64,000 nucleotides of DNA, taken from Tropicibacter oceani. Its GTDB lineage: Bacteria > Pseudomonadota > Alphaproteobacteria > Rhodobacterales > Rhodobacteraceae. The notes under the pieces were generated by a model. It made no database searches. It was given only the letters and a program-made list of their open reading frames with translations, and was not told the DNA's origin. The position numbers and the translations under genes were made by a program. This document shows, one piece after another, positions 8,426-17,468 of this stretch (its first letter is position 1; each line of letters opens with the position of its first letter). The stretch lies in the NCBI RefSeq assembly GCF_029958925.1, contig NZ_CP124616.1:1054001-1118000 (forward strand), written 5' to 3'.

Positions 8426-10615
8426 TCAGTTGCCGCCGCCAAGGATGTCGCGCAGCAGTTGTTGCAGCACGGTTTCGGCCACCCCGTCGCGCACCCGGTC
8501 GCGGCCGCCTTGCGGCACGGTCTGCACGCTGTCCGGTGCCGGTTGCGGCGCGGGCTGCGGCGCGACCTGCGGGGCTTCCGGGGCCTGCATCGGCAGCGGG
8601 TTGACCGGCAGCCCGTCGTTCACCCGCACCATGACCTCGTGCCAGATTTCCGCCGGCAGTCCGCCCCCGGTCACGCCGGTCAGCGGCGTGTTGTCGTCAT
8701 AGCCCATCCACACGCCGGTCACATAGTCGGCGGTGAAGCCGATGAACCAGGCATCGCGGGCCTCCTGGCTGGTGCCGGTCTTGCCTGCTGCCTCGCGGTC
8801 GGGCAGCCTGGCCCGCGTGCCGGATCCTTCGGTCACGACCTTTTCCATCATCCAGATCAGTTGCCGCGCGGCCGAGGGTTGGATCACCCTTTCGCCCATG
8901 CCGCCCCCGGTGCCCATCAGCGGTTCGGACTCGCCCTTCAGGCGCAGTTCCACCAGCCCGTAGGGCGTGACCGACGACCCGCCGTTCAGGATGCCCGCAT
9001 AGGCGCCCGACATTTCAAGCAATGTCGCCTCGGAGGTGCCAAGCGCCATCGCAGGGGTGTCATGCAGATCGCGCACGATGCCGAAATCGCGGGCGACCTT
9101 CATCACCAGATCGCGGCCAACGGATTCCGAAACCTTGATTGCCGGGATGTTCAGCGACCGTTTCAACGCTTCGGTCAGGGTGACGCGGCCCTGGTAGTTC
9201 TTGGTGTAGTTCTCGGGGCACCACTGGCCCGAACCGGGGATGTTCATGCAAAAGGGTTCGTCGACCACCGTGTCCAGCGGCGAATAGCCCAGCTCCAGCG
9301 CGGTGGCATAGACAAAGGGCTTGAAGGCCGATCCGGTTTGACGCACCGCCTGGCTGGCCCGGTTGAACACCCCGCTGGCATCGGTGTCGCGCCCGCCGAT
9401 CATCGCGCGCACCGCGCCGTCGGCAGACATGACCACCACGGCGACCTCGGCCTTCGACCCTTCTCGCAGTTTCGACATGACCTGGTTCACCGCCTCGGCG
9501 GTGGCCTTCTGGATGCGCTGGTCCAGCGTGGTCTGGATCAGCACGTCCTCGGTGGTGTCGCGGGTAAAGAATTCGGGGCCCGACTGCATGACCCAATCGG
9601 CGAAATAGCCGCCGCGCAGGTTGCCGGCCTGGTCCGACAGCACCGCCGGGTTGGCCTGGTAATAGGCGGCGTCCTTGTCGCTCAGATAGCCCTGTTCGTT
9701 CATCAGGCGCAGCACGGTGGCGGCGCGGGCCTGACTGCGGGCCAGGTTCGCGGTGGGGGCCAGCGACGACGGCGCGGTCAGAAGACCGGCCAGCATCGCC
9801 GCCTCGGCGGGGTTCAGCGCCGCGGCGGGTTTGCCGAAATAGCCCTGCGCGGCCGCCTCGGCGCCATAGGCGCCACCGCCCATGTAGGCGCGGTTCAGGT
9901 AGATCGACAGGATTTCGTCCTTGGAGTATTTCCACTCCATCGCCATGGCAAAGATCGCCTCTTCGGCCTTGCGGCGCAGCGACGACCGGCGGCAGTCGTT
10001 GACGTATTCGGCTTCGTTCTTCCACTGGGTCGGGTCGAATTCGACGCCAAGGCACAGCAGTTTCGCGGTTTGCTGGGTGATGGTCGACCCGCCGTGCCCG
10101 GACAGGGCAGAACGGCCTTCGGACATGTTGATCCGCATCGCCCCGGCAATGCCGCGCGGCGACAGGCCGAAATGCTGGTAAAAGCGTTTGTCCTCGGTGG
10201 CGACGACCGCGTTCTTCAGGTGGGGCGACACGCTTTGCGCGGTGACGACCCCGCCGAACTGGTCGCCGCGCAGGGCAAAGATCGCGCCGCGATTGTCCAG
10301 CAGCGTGACCGAGCCCTTGGCCCGTCCGTCCAGCATGGCCGAGGCTTCGGGCAGGCCGGATTGCACGTTGAAGATCATCGCCGCCAGCACCAGCCCGGCG
10401 ATCACCCCGACCGACAGCGTGATTTTCCAGATCAGCCCGAAGATCCAGCCAAACAGCCCCAGCACCAGCGCGACGACCGGATTGCGCCGTTTGCGCGGCG
10501 TGGCTGTCTTGCGGCGCTTGGGCGCGGGTTTCTTGGCCGGGGCCTCGGTGGCCGCCTTTTTGGGATAGCGCCTGTCGGCGACAAGCCGTTTCGGCCTACG
10601 ACGTGAATCACTCAT
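8426..10615 (-). CDS. Class A penicillin-binding protein 1A (glycosyltransferase/transpeptidase)
   Basis: A 729-residue bifunctional peptidoglycan synthase. The cytoplasmic N-terminus (1-46) is very rich in Lys/Arg/Pro, followed by a membrane anchor at about 47-82. The GT51 domain shows ATEDKRFYQHFGL with E141 as catalytic base and GGSTITQQTAK at 175-185. The transpeptidase domain has the SxxK motif S429-AF-K432, the SxN motif S487-L-N489 and KTGTS at 612-616. The C-terminus is a Pro/Gln/Ala-rich tail, probably disordered. It polymerises and cross-links glycan strands in the periplasm. It is a single-gene unit, divergent from glnK and convergent with mlaC. Confidence 0.95.
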   Translation of the reverse strand: MSDSRRRPKRLVADRRYPKKAATEAPAKKPAPKRRKTATPRKRRNPVVALVLGLFGWIFGLIWKITLSVGVIAGLVLAAMIFNVQSGLPEASAMLDGRAKGSVTLLDNRGAIFALRGDQFGGVVTAQSVSPHLKNAVVATEDKRFYQHFGLSPRGIAGAMRINMSEGRSALSGHGGSTITQQTAKLLCLGVEFDPTQWKNEAEYVNDCRRSSLRRKAEEAIFAMAMEWKYSKDEILSIYLNRAYMGGGAYGAEAAAQGYFGKPAAALNPAEAAMLAGLLTAPSSLAPTANLARSQARAATVLRLMNEQGYLSDKDAAYYQANPAVLSDQAGNLRGGYFADWVMQSGPEFFTRDTTEDVLIQTTLDQRIQKATAEAVNQVMSKLREGSKAEVAVVVMSADGAVRAMIGGRDTDASGVFNRASQAVRQTGSAFKPFVYATALELGYSPLDTVVDEPFCMNIPGSGQWCPENYTKNYQGRVTLTEALKRSLNIPAIKVSESVGRDLVMKVARDFGIVRDLHDTPAMALGTSEATLLEMSGAYAGILNGGSSVTPYGLVELRLKGESEPLMGTGGGMGERVIQPSAARQLIWMMEKVVTEGSGTRARLPDREAAGKTGTSQEARDAWFIGFTADYVTGVWMGYDDNTPLTGVTGGGLPAEIWHEVMVRVNDGLPVNPLPMQAPEAPQVAPQPAPQPAPDSVQTVPQGGRDRVRDGVAETVLQQLLRDILGGGN

Positions 10616-10812
10616 GAATACTGCCCGGGTTCTTTGTCCTCGTTATGCGCAGACTATCGCGAATGCGCAGCAATGTTGACTGCCTATGAGCGGAATAATG
10701 CTTTGCGAACAGATTAAAATTTAGGCGATTTTGGTGTGGCGCACAAAAAATAGGCTTAACAATTGGAAAATGCCCCCTCACAGGGCCGCGACTCCTTTCC
10801 CTGAAGGGCTCT

Positions 10813-10826
10813 GGTGGTCTTTCTGC
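10813..10826 (+). promoter_or_regulatory. Possible sigma-54-type -24/-12 element upstream of glnK
   Basis: The 258-base gap between the penicillin-binding protein gene and glnK contains TGGTGGTCTTTCTGCA, with GG and GC spaced by exactly 10 bases as in RpoN promoters, 48 bases before the glnK start. The match to the full TGGCAC-N5-TTGC consensus is only partial, and no clear NtrC palindrome was found. The rest of the gap is relatively AT-rich (10680-10770) and contains no ORF I trust. Nitrogen control is inferred mainly from the genes downstream. Confidence 0.3.
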
Positions 10827-10873
10827 ATGTGCATAACGCAGGCAACTGCTCTGCCACAGCGAAAGGGACCAAG

Positions 10874-11212
10874 GTGAAACTGATCATTGCAACGATCAAG
10901 CCGTTCAAGCTCGAAGAGGTGCGCGAGGCGCTCACCGGGATCGGCGTACGCGGCATGATGGTAACGGAAATCAAGGGCTTCGGCTCTCAGTCCGGCCATA
11001 CCGAAATCTATCGTGGCGCGGAATACGCCGTGAACTTTGTACCGAAGATCAAACTGGAAATCGTCGTGGGCGCCGCAATGGCCGACCAGGTGGTCGAGAC
11101 CATCAAGACCACAGCCCAGACCGGCAAGATCGGCGATGGCAAGATTTTCGTGCTCGACGTGCAGCAGGCCGTGCGGGTGCGCACCGGCGAAACCGACGCA
11201 GACGCGCTGTAA
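10874..11212 (+). CDS. glnK: P-II nitrogen regulatory protein GlnK
   Basis: A 112-residue P-II signal protein, exactly the canonical length when started at the GTG codon at 10874; an in-frame upstream ATG at 10814 would add 20 non-family residues. The T-loop tyrosine that is uridylylated is Y51 (TEIYRGAEYAVNF), and the B- and C-loop signatures TGKIGDGKIFV and AVRVRTGETD are intact. P-II trimers sense 2-oxoglutarate, ATP/ADP and glutamine status, and GlnK blocks AmtB when nitrogen is plentiful. The Shine-Dalgarno AAAGGGACC lies just upstream. amtB follows after 34 bases, the usual glnK-amtB operon. Confidence 0.97.
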   Translation: MKLIIATIKPFKLEEVREALTGIGVRGMMVTEIKGFGSQSGHTEIYRGAEYAVNFVPKIKLEIVVGAAMADQVVETIKTTAQTGKIGDGKIFVLDVQQAVRVRTGETDADAL

Positions 11213-11246
11213 CGCGTCGCCGATACGAACAGAGGACATCCGAAAA

Positions 11247-12563
11247 ATGAAGTTTCTGAAAACACTCGCGCCCGCCGCCCTGCTTGTGGCCCTGCCCACG
11301 CTGGGTTCGGCGCAAGATGCCGCCGCGGCGCCCGACATCAACCCCTATATCTTTACCACGCTGCTGTTCCTGATCGGGGGCTTTCTGGTCTTCTGGATGG
11401 CCGCTGGCTTTGCCATGCTCGAAGCAGGCCTTGTCCGTTCCAAGAACGTGACCATGCAGCTGACCAAGAACATCGCGCTGTTTTCGATCGCCGCGATCAT
11501 GTACTGGCTGGTCGGTTTCGGCATCATGTACCCCGCCGAATGGCTGGTCGAAGGCTGGCTTGGCCCGTTCTTTGCCATCACCTCGCTTGAGCCCGTTGGC
11601 CTTGGCGCTGACGCCGCCGCGCTGGACTATGCCTCGGCTGGTTCCGACTTCTTCTTTCAGCTGATGTTCTGCGCCACCACCGCGTCGATCGTCTCCGGCA
11701 CCCTGGCCGAGCGCATCAAGCTGTGGCCCTTCCTTGCCTTTGTCGTCGTGCTGACCGGCTTCATCTACCCGATCGAAGCGTCCTGGCAGTGGGGCGGTGG
11801 CTGGTTGTCCGAGGCAGGCTTCTCTGACTTCGCAGGCTCGACCCTGGTGCACGCGGCTGGTGGCTTTGCAGCCCTCGCAGGTGCCCTGATCCTTGGCCCG
11901 CGTATCGGCAAGTACAAGGATGGCCGCACCATCCCGATGCCCGGTTCCAACCTTGCGCTGGCAACCCTGGGTACGTTCATCCTGTGGCTGGGTTGGTTCG
12001 GCTTCAACGGTGGCTCGCAGCTGGCGATGGGCACCGTGGGTGATGTGACCGACGTGTCGCGCATCTTTGCCAACACCAACATGGCCGCCGCTGCCGGTGC
12101 CATCGCGGCCCTGCTGCTGACCCAGTTCATGTACAAGAAGCCCGACCTGACGATGACCCTGAACGGCGCGCTTGCCGGTCTGGTGTCGATCACCGCAGGC
12201 CCGCTTGATCCGTCGCTGTTTGGTGCGCTCTGGATCGGTGCAATCGGTGGTGCCATCGTGGTCTTTGCAGTGCCGATGCTGGACAAGCTCAAGATCGACG
12301 ACGTCGTCGGCGCCATCCCGGTTCACCTGCTGGCCGGCATCTGGGGCACCCTGGCGGTTCCGTTCTACACCGCGGACACCTCGTTCGGCACGCAGATCAT
12401 GGGCATCGTTGCCATCGGCGCCTTTGTCTTCATCACCTCGGGCATCTTCTGGTTCATCCTCAAGGCAACCGTGGGTATCCGGGTTTCCGAAGAAGACGAG
12501 ATCAACGGCCTCGACATGTCGGAACTGGGCATGGAAGCCTATCCCGAATTCTCCAAGGGCTAA
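11247..12563 (+). CDS. amtB: Ammonium transporter AmtB
   Basis: A 438-residue Amt/MEP/Rh channel for ammonium uptake in the inner membrane. The start at 11247 gives a cleavable signal peptide (MKFLKTLAPAALLVALPTLG, cleavage near SAQD), as in E. coli AmtB, and is preceded by AGAGGA. The pore twin histidines are H202 (STLVHAAGG) and H360 (AIPVHLLAG), with about 11 membrane helices. The C-terminal tail EEDEINGLDMSELGMEAYPEF is the conserved cytoplasmic region that binds GlnK. It is co-transcribed with glnK and followed by a strong terminator. Confidence 0.97.
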   Translation: MKFLKTLAPAALLVALPTLGSAQDAAAAPDINPYIFTTLLFLIGGFLVFWMAAGFAMLEAGLVRSKNVTMQLTKNIALFSIAAIMYWLVGFGIMYPAEWLVEGWLGPFFAITSLEPVGLGADAAALDYASAGSDFFFQLMFCATTASIVSGTLAERIKLWPFLAFVVVLTGFIYPIEASWQWGGGWLSEAGFSDFAGSTLVHAAGGFAALAGALILGPRIGKYKDGRTIPMPGSNLALATLGTFILWLGWFGFNGGSQLAMGTVGDVTDVSRIFANTNMAAAAGAIAALLLTQFMYKKPDLTMTLNGALAGLVSITAGPLDPSLFGALWIGAIGGAIVVFAVPMLDKLKIDDVVGAIPVHLLAGIWGTLAVPFYTADTSFGTQIMGIVAIGAFVFITSGIFWFILKATVGIRVSEEDEINGLDMSELGMEAYPEFSKG

Positions 12564-12594
12564 GTCTCCTTCCTGTTAGCCAATGGAAAAACTG

Positions 12595-12621
12595 CCCGGG
12601 CGTTCGCGCCCGGGTTTTTTT
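12595..12621 (+). terminator. Rho-independent terminator of glnK-amtB
   Basis: A perfect 8 bp stem CCCGGGCG / CGCCCGGG closed by a stable TTCG tetraloop is followed by seven T residues. This is the clearest terminator in the window. Confidence 0.93.
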
Positions 12622-12650
12622 GCGTCTTGGCTCATGGATTTCTGCTGCCG

Positions 12651-12678
12651 CTGTCCCGGGCTTGACCCGGGACCTCTG
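12651..12678 (+). repeat. REP-like palindrome CTGTCCCGGGCTTG... (copy 1)
   Basis: An imperfect palindrome with arms GTCCCGGG and CCCGGGAC around TTGA lies in the gap between amtB and idnD. A second copy, inverted and 3 positions different, lies at 36370-36397. A second hairpin, GCCCCGGA / TCCGGGGC around TCACG, follows at about 12694-12717 and could end transcription of idnD on the minus strand. Confidence 0.65.
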
Positions 12679-12725
12679 GGCTTGGATGGCGCAAGGCCCC
12701 GGATCACGTCCGGGGCGCGCGGGGC

Positions 12726-13769
12726 TCAGGCGGCAAAGGTCAGGTGCACCTTGACGGCCCGGGCGCGATCCCCGGCGGTGTCAAAGGCCTTGACCGCATC
12801 CTCCAGCGCAAATTGGCCCGTGACCATCGGGGTCACGTCCAGCCCGCCGGTGCGGATCAGGCGCACCGCCTCGTGGAACTCGACGTGGCGAAAGCGCTGC
12901 GTGCCCTGATAGGTGATTTCCTTGCCGACGATGGCGTTCAGCGGCACCGGAGTTTCGCCGCCGATCCCGACCTGCACCAGCCGCCCCTGCGGCCGCAGCG
13001 CCGCGATGGCGCCCGCGATGGCCGGCGCCGCGCCCGAGCATTCCAGCACTACGTCAAAGTACCCCTTGCCCTCGGCATAGGCGGCCATGGCCTCGCCTTC
13101 GGTGATCATGTTGATGGTCCGCGTCGCGCCCATCCGTTTGGCCACCGACAGCGGCATGTCCTGCAAATCGGTCGTGACGATCTCGGCCGCGCCCGCCTGC
13201 GCCGCGACGGCGGTGCACAGCGCGCCAATCGGCCCGGCGCCTGTCACCAGCACCCGTTTGCCCAGCAGATCGCCCGCCATGTGGCGCGCGTGCAGGCAGA
13301 CCGCCAGCGGTTCCGAACAAGCCGCCGCGCTCATGTCCGCATCACCGACCGGAACGCATTGCTGCGCCTCGACGATGATGCGATCGCGGAACAGCCCCTG
13401 TTCATGCGGAAATCGCATGGCCGAGCCGCGAAACCGCATGCTCAGGCAGTGCGTGGTCATGCCCTTCAGGCAGTATTCGCACTCCATGCAGGGGCGCGAC
13501 GGGTTGATGGCGACCCGGTCGCCCTCCTTCACCTCGGTCACGCCTGCGCCCACGGCAACGACGGTGCCTGCCGCCTCGTGGCCCAGGATGATCGGTTCCT
13601 TGACCCGGATCGGGCCAAAGCCGCCGTCGTGATAGTAATGCAGGTCCGACCCACAGATCCCGCCCGCGCCGATGGCGACCAGCGCCTCGCCCGCCTTGGC
13701 GGGCTCGACGGGCATGGTTTCGATGCGGATGTCGTGTTTGTCATGCAGGCGGCAGATGCGGGTTTCCAT
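12726..13769 (-). CDS. idnD: Zinc-dependent alcohol dehydrogenase, L-idonate 5-dehydrogenase-like
   Basis: A 347-residue medium-chain dehydrogenase. Catalytic zinc ligands are C39 (GGICGSDLHYY) and H64-E65 (GHEAAG), and the structural-zinc cysteines C94, C97, C100 and C108 are all present. The Rossmann segment is VLVTGAGPIGALC. The family comprises L-idonate 5-dehydrogenase, which oxidises L-idonate to 5-keto-D-gluconate; sorbitol/xylitol dehydrogenase activity is an alternative. It sits 9 bases after the TRAP dctM stop in a hexonate/hexuronate locus, which supports a sugar-acid or polyol substrate. The exact substrate cannot be read from sequence. Confidence 0.85.
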   Translation of the reverse strand: METRICRLHDKHDIRIETMPVEPAKAGEALVAIGAGGICGSDLHYYHDGGFGPIRVKEPIILGHEAAGTVVAVGAGVTEVKEGDRVAINPSRPCMECEYCLKGMTTHCLSMRFRGSAMRFPHEQGLFRDRIIVEAQQCVPVGDADMSAAACSEPLAVCLHARHMAGDLLGKRVLVTGAGPIGALCTAVAAQAGAAEIVTTDLQDMPLSVAKRMGATRTINMITEGEAMAAYAEGKGYFDVVLECSGAAPAIAGAIAALRPQGRLVQVGIGGETPVPLNAIVGKEITYQGTQRFRHVEFHEAVRLIRTGGLDVTPMVTGQFALEDAVKAFDTAGDRARAVKVHLTFAA

Positions 13770-13778
13770 GGGACTTCC

Positions 13779-15056
13779 TCAGTCGATCAAAAGGGACGGC
13801 AGCCAGGTGGCCAGCGCCGGGATATAGGACACGGCCAAAAGCACCAAGATATTCGTCAGAAGAAACGGCAAAATCGCCCGCACCACCGGCGCCAGCGGCA
13901 GCCGCGCGATCCCGGCGCAGACAAACAGGCAGACGCCGACCGGCGGCGTGGTCAGCCCGATCATCAGGTTCAGCACGGCAAAGGTGGCAAAGTGCAGCGG
14001 TTCGATCCCGACAGCGGTGGCCAGCGACAAAAGCGGCACGAACAGGATGATCAACGCGGCGATCGTTTCCATGAACATGCCGACGAACAGCAGCAGGATG
14101 TTGATGATCAGGATCACCAGGTACTTGTTTTCGGTCAGGCTCAGCACACCTGCCGCGATGGCCTGGGGGATGCGTTCAGATACCAGGATCCAGCCAAAGA
14201 CATTGGCGAAACCGACCAGCGCCAAGATGCCCGAGGCTGAAATGGCGCTGTCGATGACGATGCCCGGCACCGCCCGCAGCGGCAGTTCGCGATAGATGAA
14301 GGCGCCGACGAAAAAGGCATAGACCGATGCGACCACGGCGGTTTCCGTGGGGGTCGCAAGGCCGGACAGCAGCCCGTAGATGATCAGGAAGGTCATCGCC
14401 AGCGCCCAGATCGCCCCGGCAAAGGACCGCCCGACCTCGGAAAAGCCCTGCCAGTCCTGACGGGGGAAATTGCGGCGGCGCGAGATGATGTAGCAGGTCA
14501 CCATCATCGCCAGCCCCATCAGGATGCCGGGAATGGCCCCGGCCAGGAACATCTGTCCGACCGAAATGCCCGACAGCGCCCCGACGATGATCATTGGCAC
14601 CGATGGCGGGATGATCGGCCCCACGGTCGAACTTGCGGCGGTGACGGCGGCGCTGAAATCGGCCGGATAGCCCGCCTTTTTCATGCCGGGGATCATCACG
14701 CCGCCAATGCTGGCGGCATCGGCCACGGCGGTGCCGGTGATCCCGCCGAACAGCATCGAGGCGGCGATATTGGTCAGGCCCAGCCCGCCGCGCACCCAAC
14801 CAACCAGCGAATTGGCAAAGCGGATGATGCGTTCGGTGATGCCGCCGCGGTTCATCAGGTTCCCGGCCAGGATAAAGCCGGGGATCGACAGCAGCACAAA
14901 GACGTCCATGCCCGCATAGATCTTTTGCGGCATGACCACCGGGGGCAGGCCGGCGGCGATGATATAGGCCAGCGACGACAGGCCCAGCGTCACGGCGACG
15001 GGAATGCCCAGCACAAGGCCCAGAATGAAGACGGTGAAAAGGATGGTGACGTCCAT
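13779..15056 (-). CDS. dctM: TRAP transporter large permease (DctM family)
   Basis: A 425-residue, highly hydrophobic protein with about 12 membrane helices, carrying DctM signatures such as FTVFILGLVLGIPVAVTLGL at the N-terminus, SIPGFILAGNLMNRGGITERI at about 57-77 (also containing the substrate-path Asn/Arg) and IIPPSVPMIIVG near 148. It forms the sodium-driven transport channel of a tripartite ATP-independent periplasmic importer with DctQ and DctP. It follows dctQ by 4 bases and precedes idnD by 9, so the unit reads gntR-dctP-dctQ-dctM-idnD on the minus strand. Confidence 0.95.
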   Translation of the reverse strand: MDVTILFTVFILGLVLGIPVAVTLGLSSLAYIIAAGLPPVVMPQKIYAGMDVFVLLSIPGFILAGNLMNRGGITERIIRFANSLVGWVRGGLGLTNIAASMLFGGITGTAVADAASIGGVMIPGMKKAGYPADFSAAVTAASSTVGPIIPPSVPMIIVGALSGISVGQMFLAGAIPGILMGLAMMVTCYIISRRRNFPRQDWQGFSEVGRSFAGAIWALAMTFLIIYGLLSGLATPTETAVVASVYAFFVGAFIYRELPLRAVPGIVIDSAISASGILALVGFANVFGWILVSERIPQAIAAGVLSLTENKYLVILIINILLLFVGMFMETIAALIILFVPLLSLATAVGIEPLHFATFAVLNLMIGLTTPPVGVCLFVCAGIARLPLAPVVRAILPFLLTNILVLLAVSYIPALATWLPSLLID

Positions 15057-15060
15057 GGCC

Positions 15061-15564
15061 CTAGTCCTCTTCGGATTTCACGGGCTTGCCGTCTTCGGCG
15101 CCCGTCAGGATGCCGATCACCCGCAGCAGTCCAAAGACCGCCAGCAGCGCCAGCATCAGGTAAACGGTGAAATGCACGCCATCCATGCGAAGCCCCAGCG
15201 CGGGCGAGGTCTGCATCTTGCCGATGGACACGTATTTCCAGGCATGCGGCAGCAGGTACAGCGCCAGCCCGGCGGTCACCACGGCGGCCAGCAGGCGCAG
15301 CATCAGGGGCGCCCTGCCGGGCAGCGATTCGCAGATCACGTCCACGTTGACCAGGTCGCCCGTGCGGAACGACAGCCCGGCGCCAAAGGCAACGGTGAAC
15401 AGCAGGGCAAAGCGGGTCAGCTCTTCGGTCCAGACGGGCGAATTGCCGACAAAGCGGCCCACCACCTGGATCAGCACGGCGGCAATCAGCACCGCAAAGG
15501 ACAGCCCTGTGCCAAGGCGGGCCGCAAAGGTCAGGCCCCTGATCAGTTTTTCCGAGCGCGTCAC
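15061..15564 (-). CDS. dctQ: TRAP transporter small permease (DctQ family)
   Basis: A 167-residue four-helix membrane protein (segments at about 13-33, 48-66, 88-108 and 129-150) with the DctQ motif VWTEELTRFALLFTVAFGAG. The GTG at 15564 was chosen because ACGGAGGCGCC gives a strong ribosome-binding site six bases away; the alternative TTG at 15603 has none and adds 13 atypical residues. DctQ scaffolds the large permease DctM. The 96-base gap to dctP may contain an internal regulatory signal, but no hairpin with a T run was found. Confidence 0.9.
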   Translation of the reverse strand: MTRSEKLIRGLTFAARLGTGLSFAVLIAAVLIQVVGRFVGNSPVWTEELTRFALLFTVAFGAGLSFRTGDLVNVDVICESLPGRAPLMLRLLAAVVTAGLALYLLPHAWKYVSIGKMQTSPALGLRMDGVHFTVYLMLALLAVFGLLRVIGILTGAEDGKPVKSEED

Positions 15565-15660
15565 CGGCGCCTCCGTTGATGATGTGCAGAATGGGCAAAG
15601 CAAAACCGGCGCCGCGGGAGCGTTGCGGCGCCGGGTATCGTCAGGCCGGCATGGCGCGCA

Positions 15661-16629
15661 TCACTGCGCGAACAGGCCTTCGACGATGGGCTTGATCTCG
15701 TCGCTGACATTGGCAAGGACGGCGTCCTTGGCCTTGGCCTGGAAGGCGGCGCCATCGACCTCGACAAAGGTCATGCCCTTCTCTTCCAGATAGGCGCGGT
15801 CATCGGCGATCGAGGCGGTGAACAGCTCGCGCTCATGGGCCTGGGCGCGGGCGGCGGCCTCCATCACGGCGGCCTGATCGGGCTCGGACAGCTTGGCCCA
15901 GGTGCTTTCCGCGATGGTCAGATAGATCCACGACCGCACGTGTTCGGTCATGTTCACATGGCTTTGCACTTCGTTGAACGAGGCCGAGCGGATCAGCGCC
16001 AGCGGGTTTTCCTGGGCTTCGATGGTGCCGTTCTGCAGCGAGGTGAAGACCTCGGAAAACGCCATCGGACCGGGGTTCGCGCCAAGCGCCTTCCAGACGT
16101 CGATGAACAGCGGCACGTTCGGCACGCGCATCTTCAACCCGGCCAGATCATCCGGCGAGGTGATCGGCCGGTTCGAGGTCAGGTTGCGAGGGCCACGGGC
16201 AAAGTGGGCGATGGGGCGGATCTGGACCTTTTCGATGATCTGCGCCTTGATCTGGTCGCCGATCTCGCCGCTGGCGACTGCGTCCATATGCTCAAGCGAT
16301 TTGTAGGCATAGGGCACGGCCAGCAGGGCGGCCATGGGGGCCCAGTTCTGCAGGCTTTCGCCGGTGATGGTCATGTCGACCGTGCCCAGCTGCATGCCGT
16401 TGATCAGGTCGATTTCCTTGCCCAGGCTTTCGTTGGGGAAAACCTCGACGGCGATGCGGCCTTCGGTCAGCGCCGACAGTTCCTCGGCGAACTTGACGCT
16501 GGCCTTGTGCCAGGGGTTATCCTCGTTTGCCAGGTGTCCCAGCTTCAGCGTCATGTCCTGCGCGGCCAGCGGCGCGGCCAGCAGGGTCGCGACGGTTGCG
16601 GCGATTGCGGGCAGTTTCCAGTTGATCAT
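15661..16629 (-). CDS. dctP: TRAP transporter substrate-binding protein (DctP family)
   Basis: A 322-residue periplasmic binding protein with a Sec signal peptide (MINWKLPAIAATVATLLAAP, cleavage near LAAQD). DctP-family marks include KLGHLANEDNPWHKASVKFA at about 30-49, FPNESLGKEIDLINGMQLGT and the substrate-anchoring Arg in LKMRVPNVPLF near 164-174. The start at 16629 follows AAGGAGGAGAGG, and its ATG overlaps the gntR stop by 4 bases. Given uxuAB and idnD beside it, the ligand is probably a hexuronate, hexonate or related sugar acid; this is inference from context. Confidence 0.94.
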   Translation of the reverse strand: MINWKLPAIAATVATLLAAPLAAQDMTLKLGHLANEDNPWHKASVKFAEELSALTEGRIAVEVFPNESLGKEIDLINGMQLGTVDMTITGESLQNWAPMAALLAVPYAYKSLEHMDAVASGEIGDQIKAQIIEKVQIRPIAHFARGPRNLTSNRPITSPDDLAGLKMRVPNVPLFIDVWKALGANPGPMAFSEVFTSLQNGTIEAQENPLALIRSASFNEVQSHVNMTEHVRSWIYLTIAESTWAKLSEPDQAAVMEAAARAQAHERELFTASIADDRAYLEEKGMTFVEVDGAAFQAKAKDAVLANVSDEIKPIVEGLFAQ

Positions 16630-17366
16630 CTGTCCTCTCCTCCTTGGATGGGTGCATTGACCGGCGTGGGGATTTCCCCGTCCGGCAGGTCGAAAAACGT
16701 TGGATGGGCCCCGACGACCGTGGGCAGGTCGCCCAGAATTTCGCGCAGGTGGGTGCGGATCGCCGCATCGGCGGGCTGCGGGGCGCCCTCTTCGATGCGG
16801 TCGACCAGGGCCCGGTGCTGGTCGATCAGCTTGTCGACGGGGAACTGGCCCAGCGACAGGAACCGCACGCGGTCCATCTGGGATTTCAGCCCTTCGATCA
16901 GCCGCCAGGCCCCGCCTTTGCCCGCGCCCTCGGCCAGGGTCCGGTGGAACCTTTCGTCCAGGGCGATGAATTCGGTCGGTTCCTTGGCGGCGCGCTGCAG
17001 GGACAGCTGGTGGCGCAGATCGGCGATCAGGGCGGGGTCGGGGCTGCGGCACAGGATGGCGACGATATCGGCCTCGATCGCCTCGCGCAGAAAACGCGCG
17101 TCCAGCACCGCGCGATAGTCGATCCGCGACACGATGGTGCCGCGCTGGGGCAGAACCGCCAGCAGGCCCTGGCCGGCCAGCTTGATGAAGGCCTCGCGCA
17201 CGGGTTGGCGGCTGACGTCACAGCTGCGCGCGATTTCCGATTCGGAAATGCGGTTGCCCGGTTGCAGACGCCCCTGGATGATCGCCTCGCGTAGGATGCG
17301 GTAAACCTGCGGCGTGATCGGTTGGCTGACGTCCAGCGCGCAGTTGCCTGCCTGTTCAAAACCCAT
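16626..17366 (-). CDS. GntR-family transcriptional regulator (FCD type), first of two
   Basis: A 246-residue regulator with an N-terminal winged helix at about 15-80 (YRILREAIIQGRLQPGNRIS, SEIARSCDVSRQPVREAF) and a C-terminal helical FCD ligand-binding domain (RFLREAIEADIVAIL, FHRTLAEGAG, DQHRALVDRIEEG). The start at 17366 has GGGGAG upstream. It is the first gene of the dctPQM-idnD unit and is divergent from uxuA, a usual arrangement for an autoregulated sugar-acid repressor relieved by an intermediate such as a uronate or mannonate. The ligand is unproven. Confidence 0.92.
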   Translation of the reverse strand: MGFEQAGNCALDVSQPITPQVYRILREAIIQGRLQPGNRISESEIARSCDVSRQPVREAFIKLAGQGLLAVLPQRGTIVSRIDYRAVLDARFLREAIEADIVAILCRSPDPALIADLRHQLSLQRAAKEPTEFIALDERFHRTLAEGAGKGGAWRLIEGLKSQMDRVRFLSLGQFPVDKLIDQHRALVDRIEEGAPQPADAAIRTHLREILGDLPTVVGAHPTFFDLPDGEIPTPVNAPIQGGEDR

Positions 17367-17468
17367 GATTCGATCTCCCCTTGTCACGCTGTACCATACT
17401 TCCATACTAGTCAACTGAATTGCCGGATGATAAGGTGTCAGGTAACGGCAAGGCCAAGGAGGACCGCG
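17367..17468. promoter_or_regulatory. Divergent gntR / uxuA control region with direct repeats
   Basis: This 102-base gap must hold promoters for both the gntR-TRAP unit and uxuAB. It contains the exact direct repeat CCATACT at 17394-17400 and 17402-17408 (8-base period), flanked by GTAC and ACTAGT. These are candidate operator half-sites for the adjacent GntR protein. No convincing -35/-10 pair was identified. The uxuA ribosome-binding site AAGGAGG is at 17456-17462. Confidence 0.45.

Noticed and set aside
8459-10606. 715-codon plus-strand ORF opposite the penicillin-binding protein gene
   Set aside because: Antisense shadow; the minus strand carries intact SxxK, SxN and KTG motifs.
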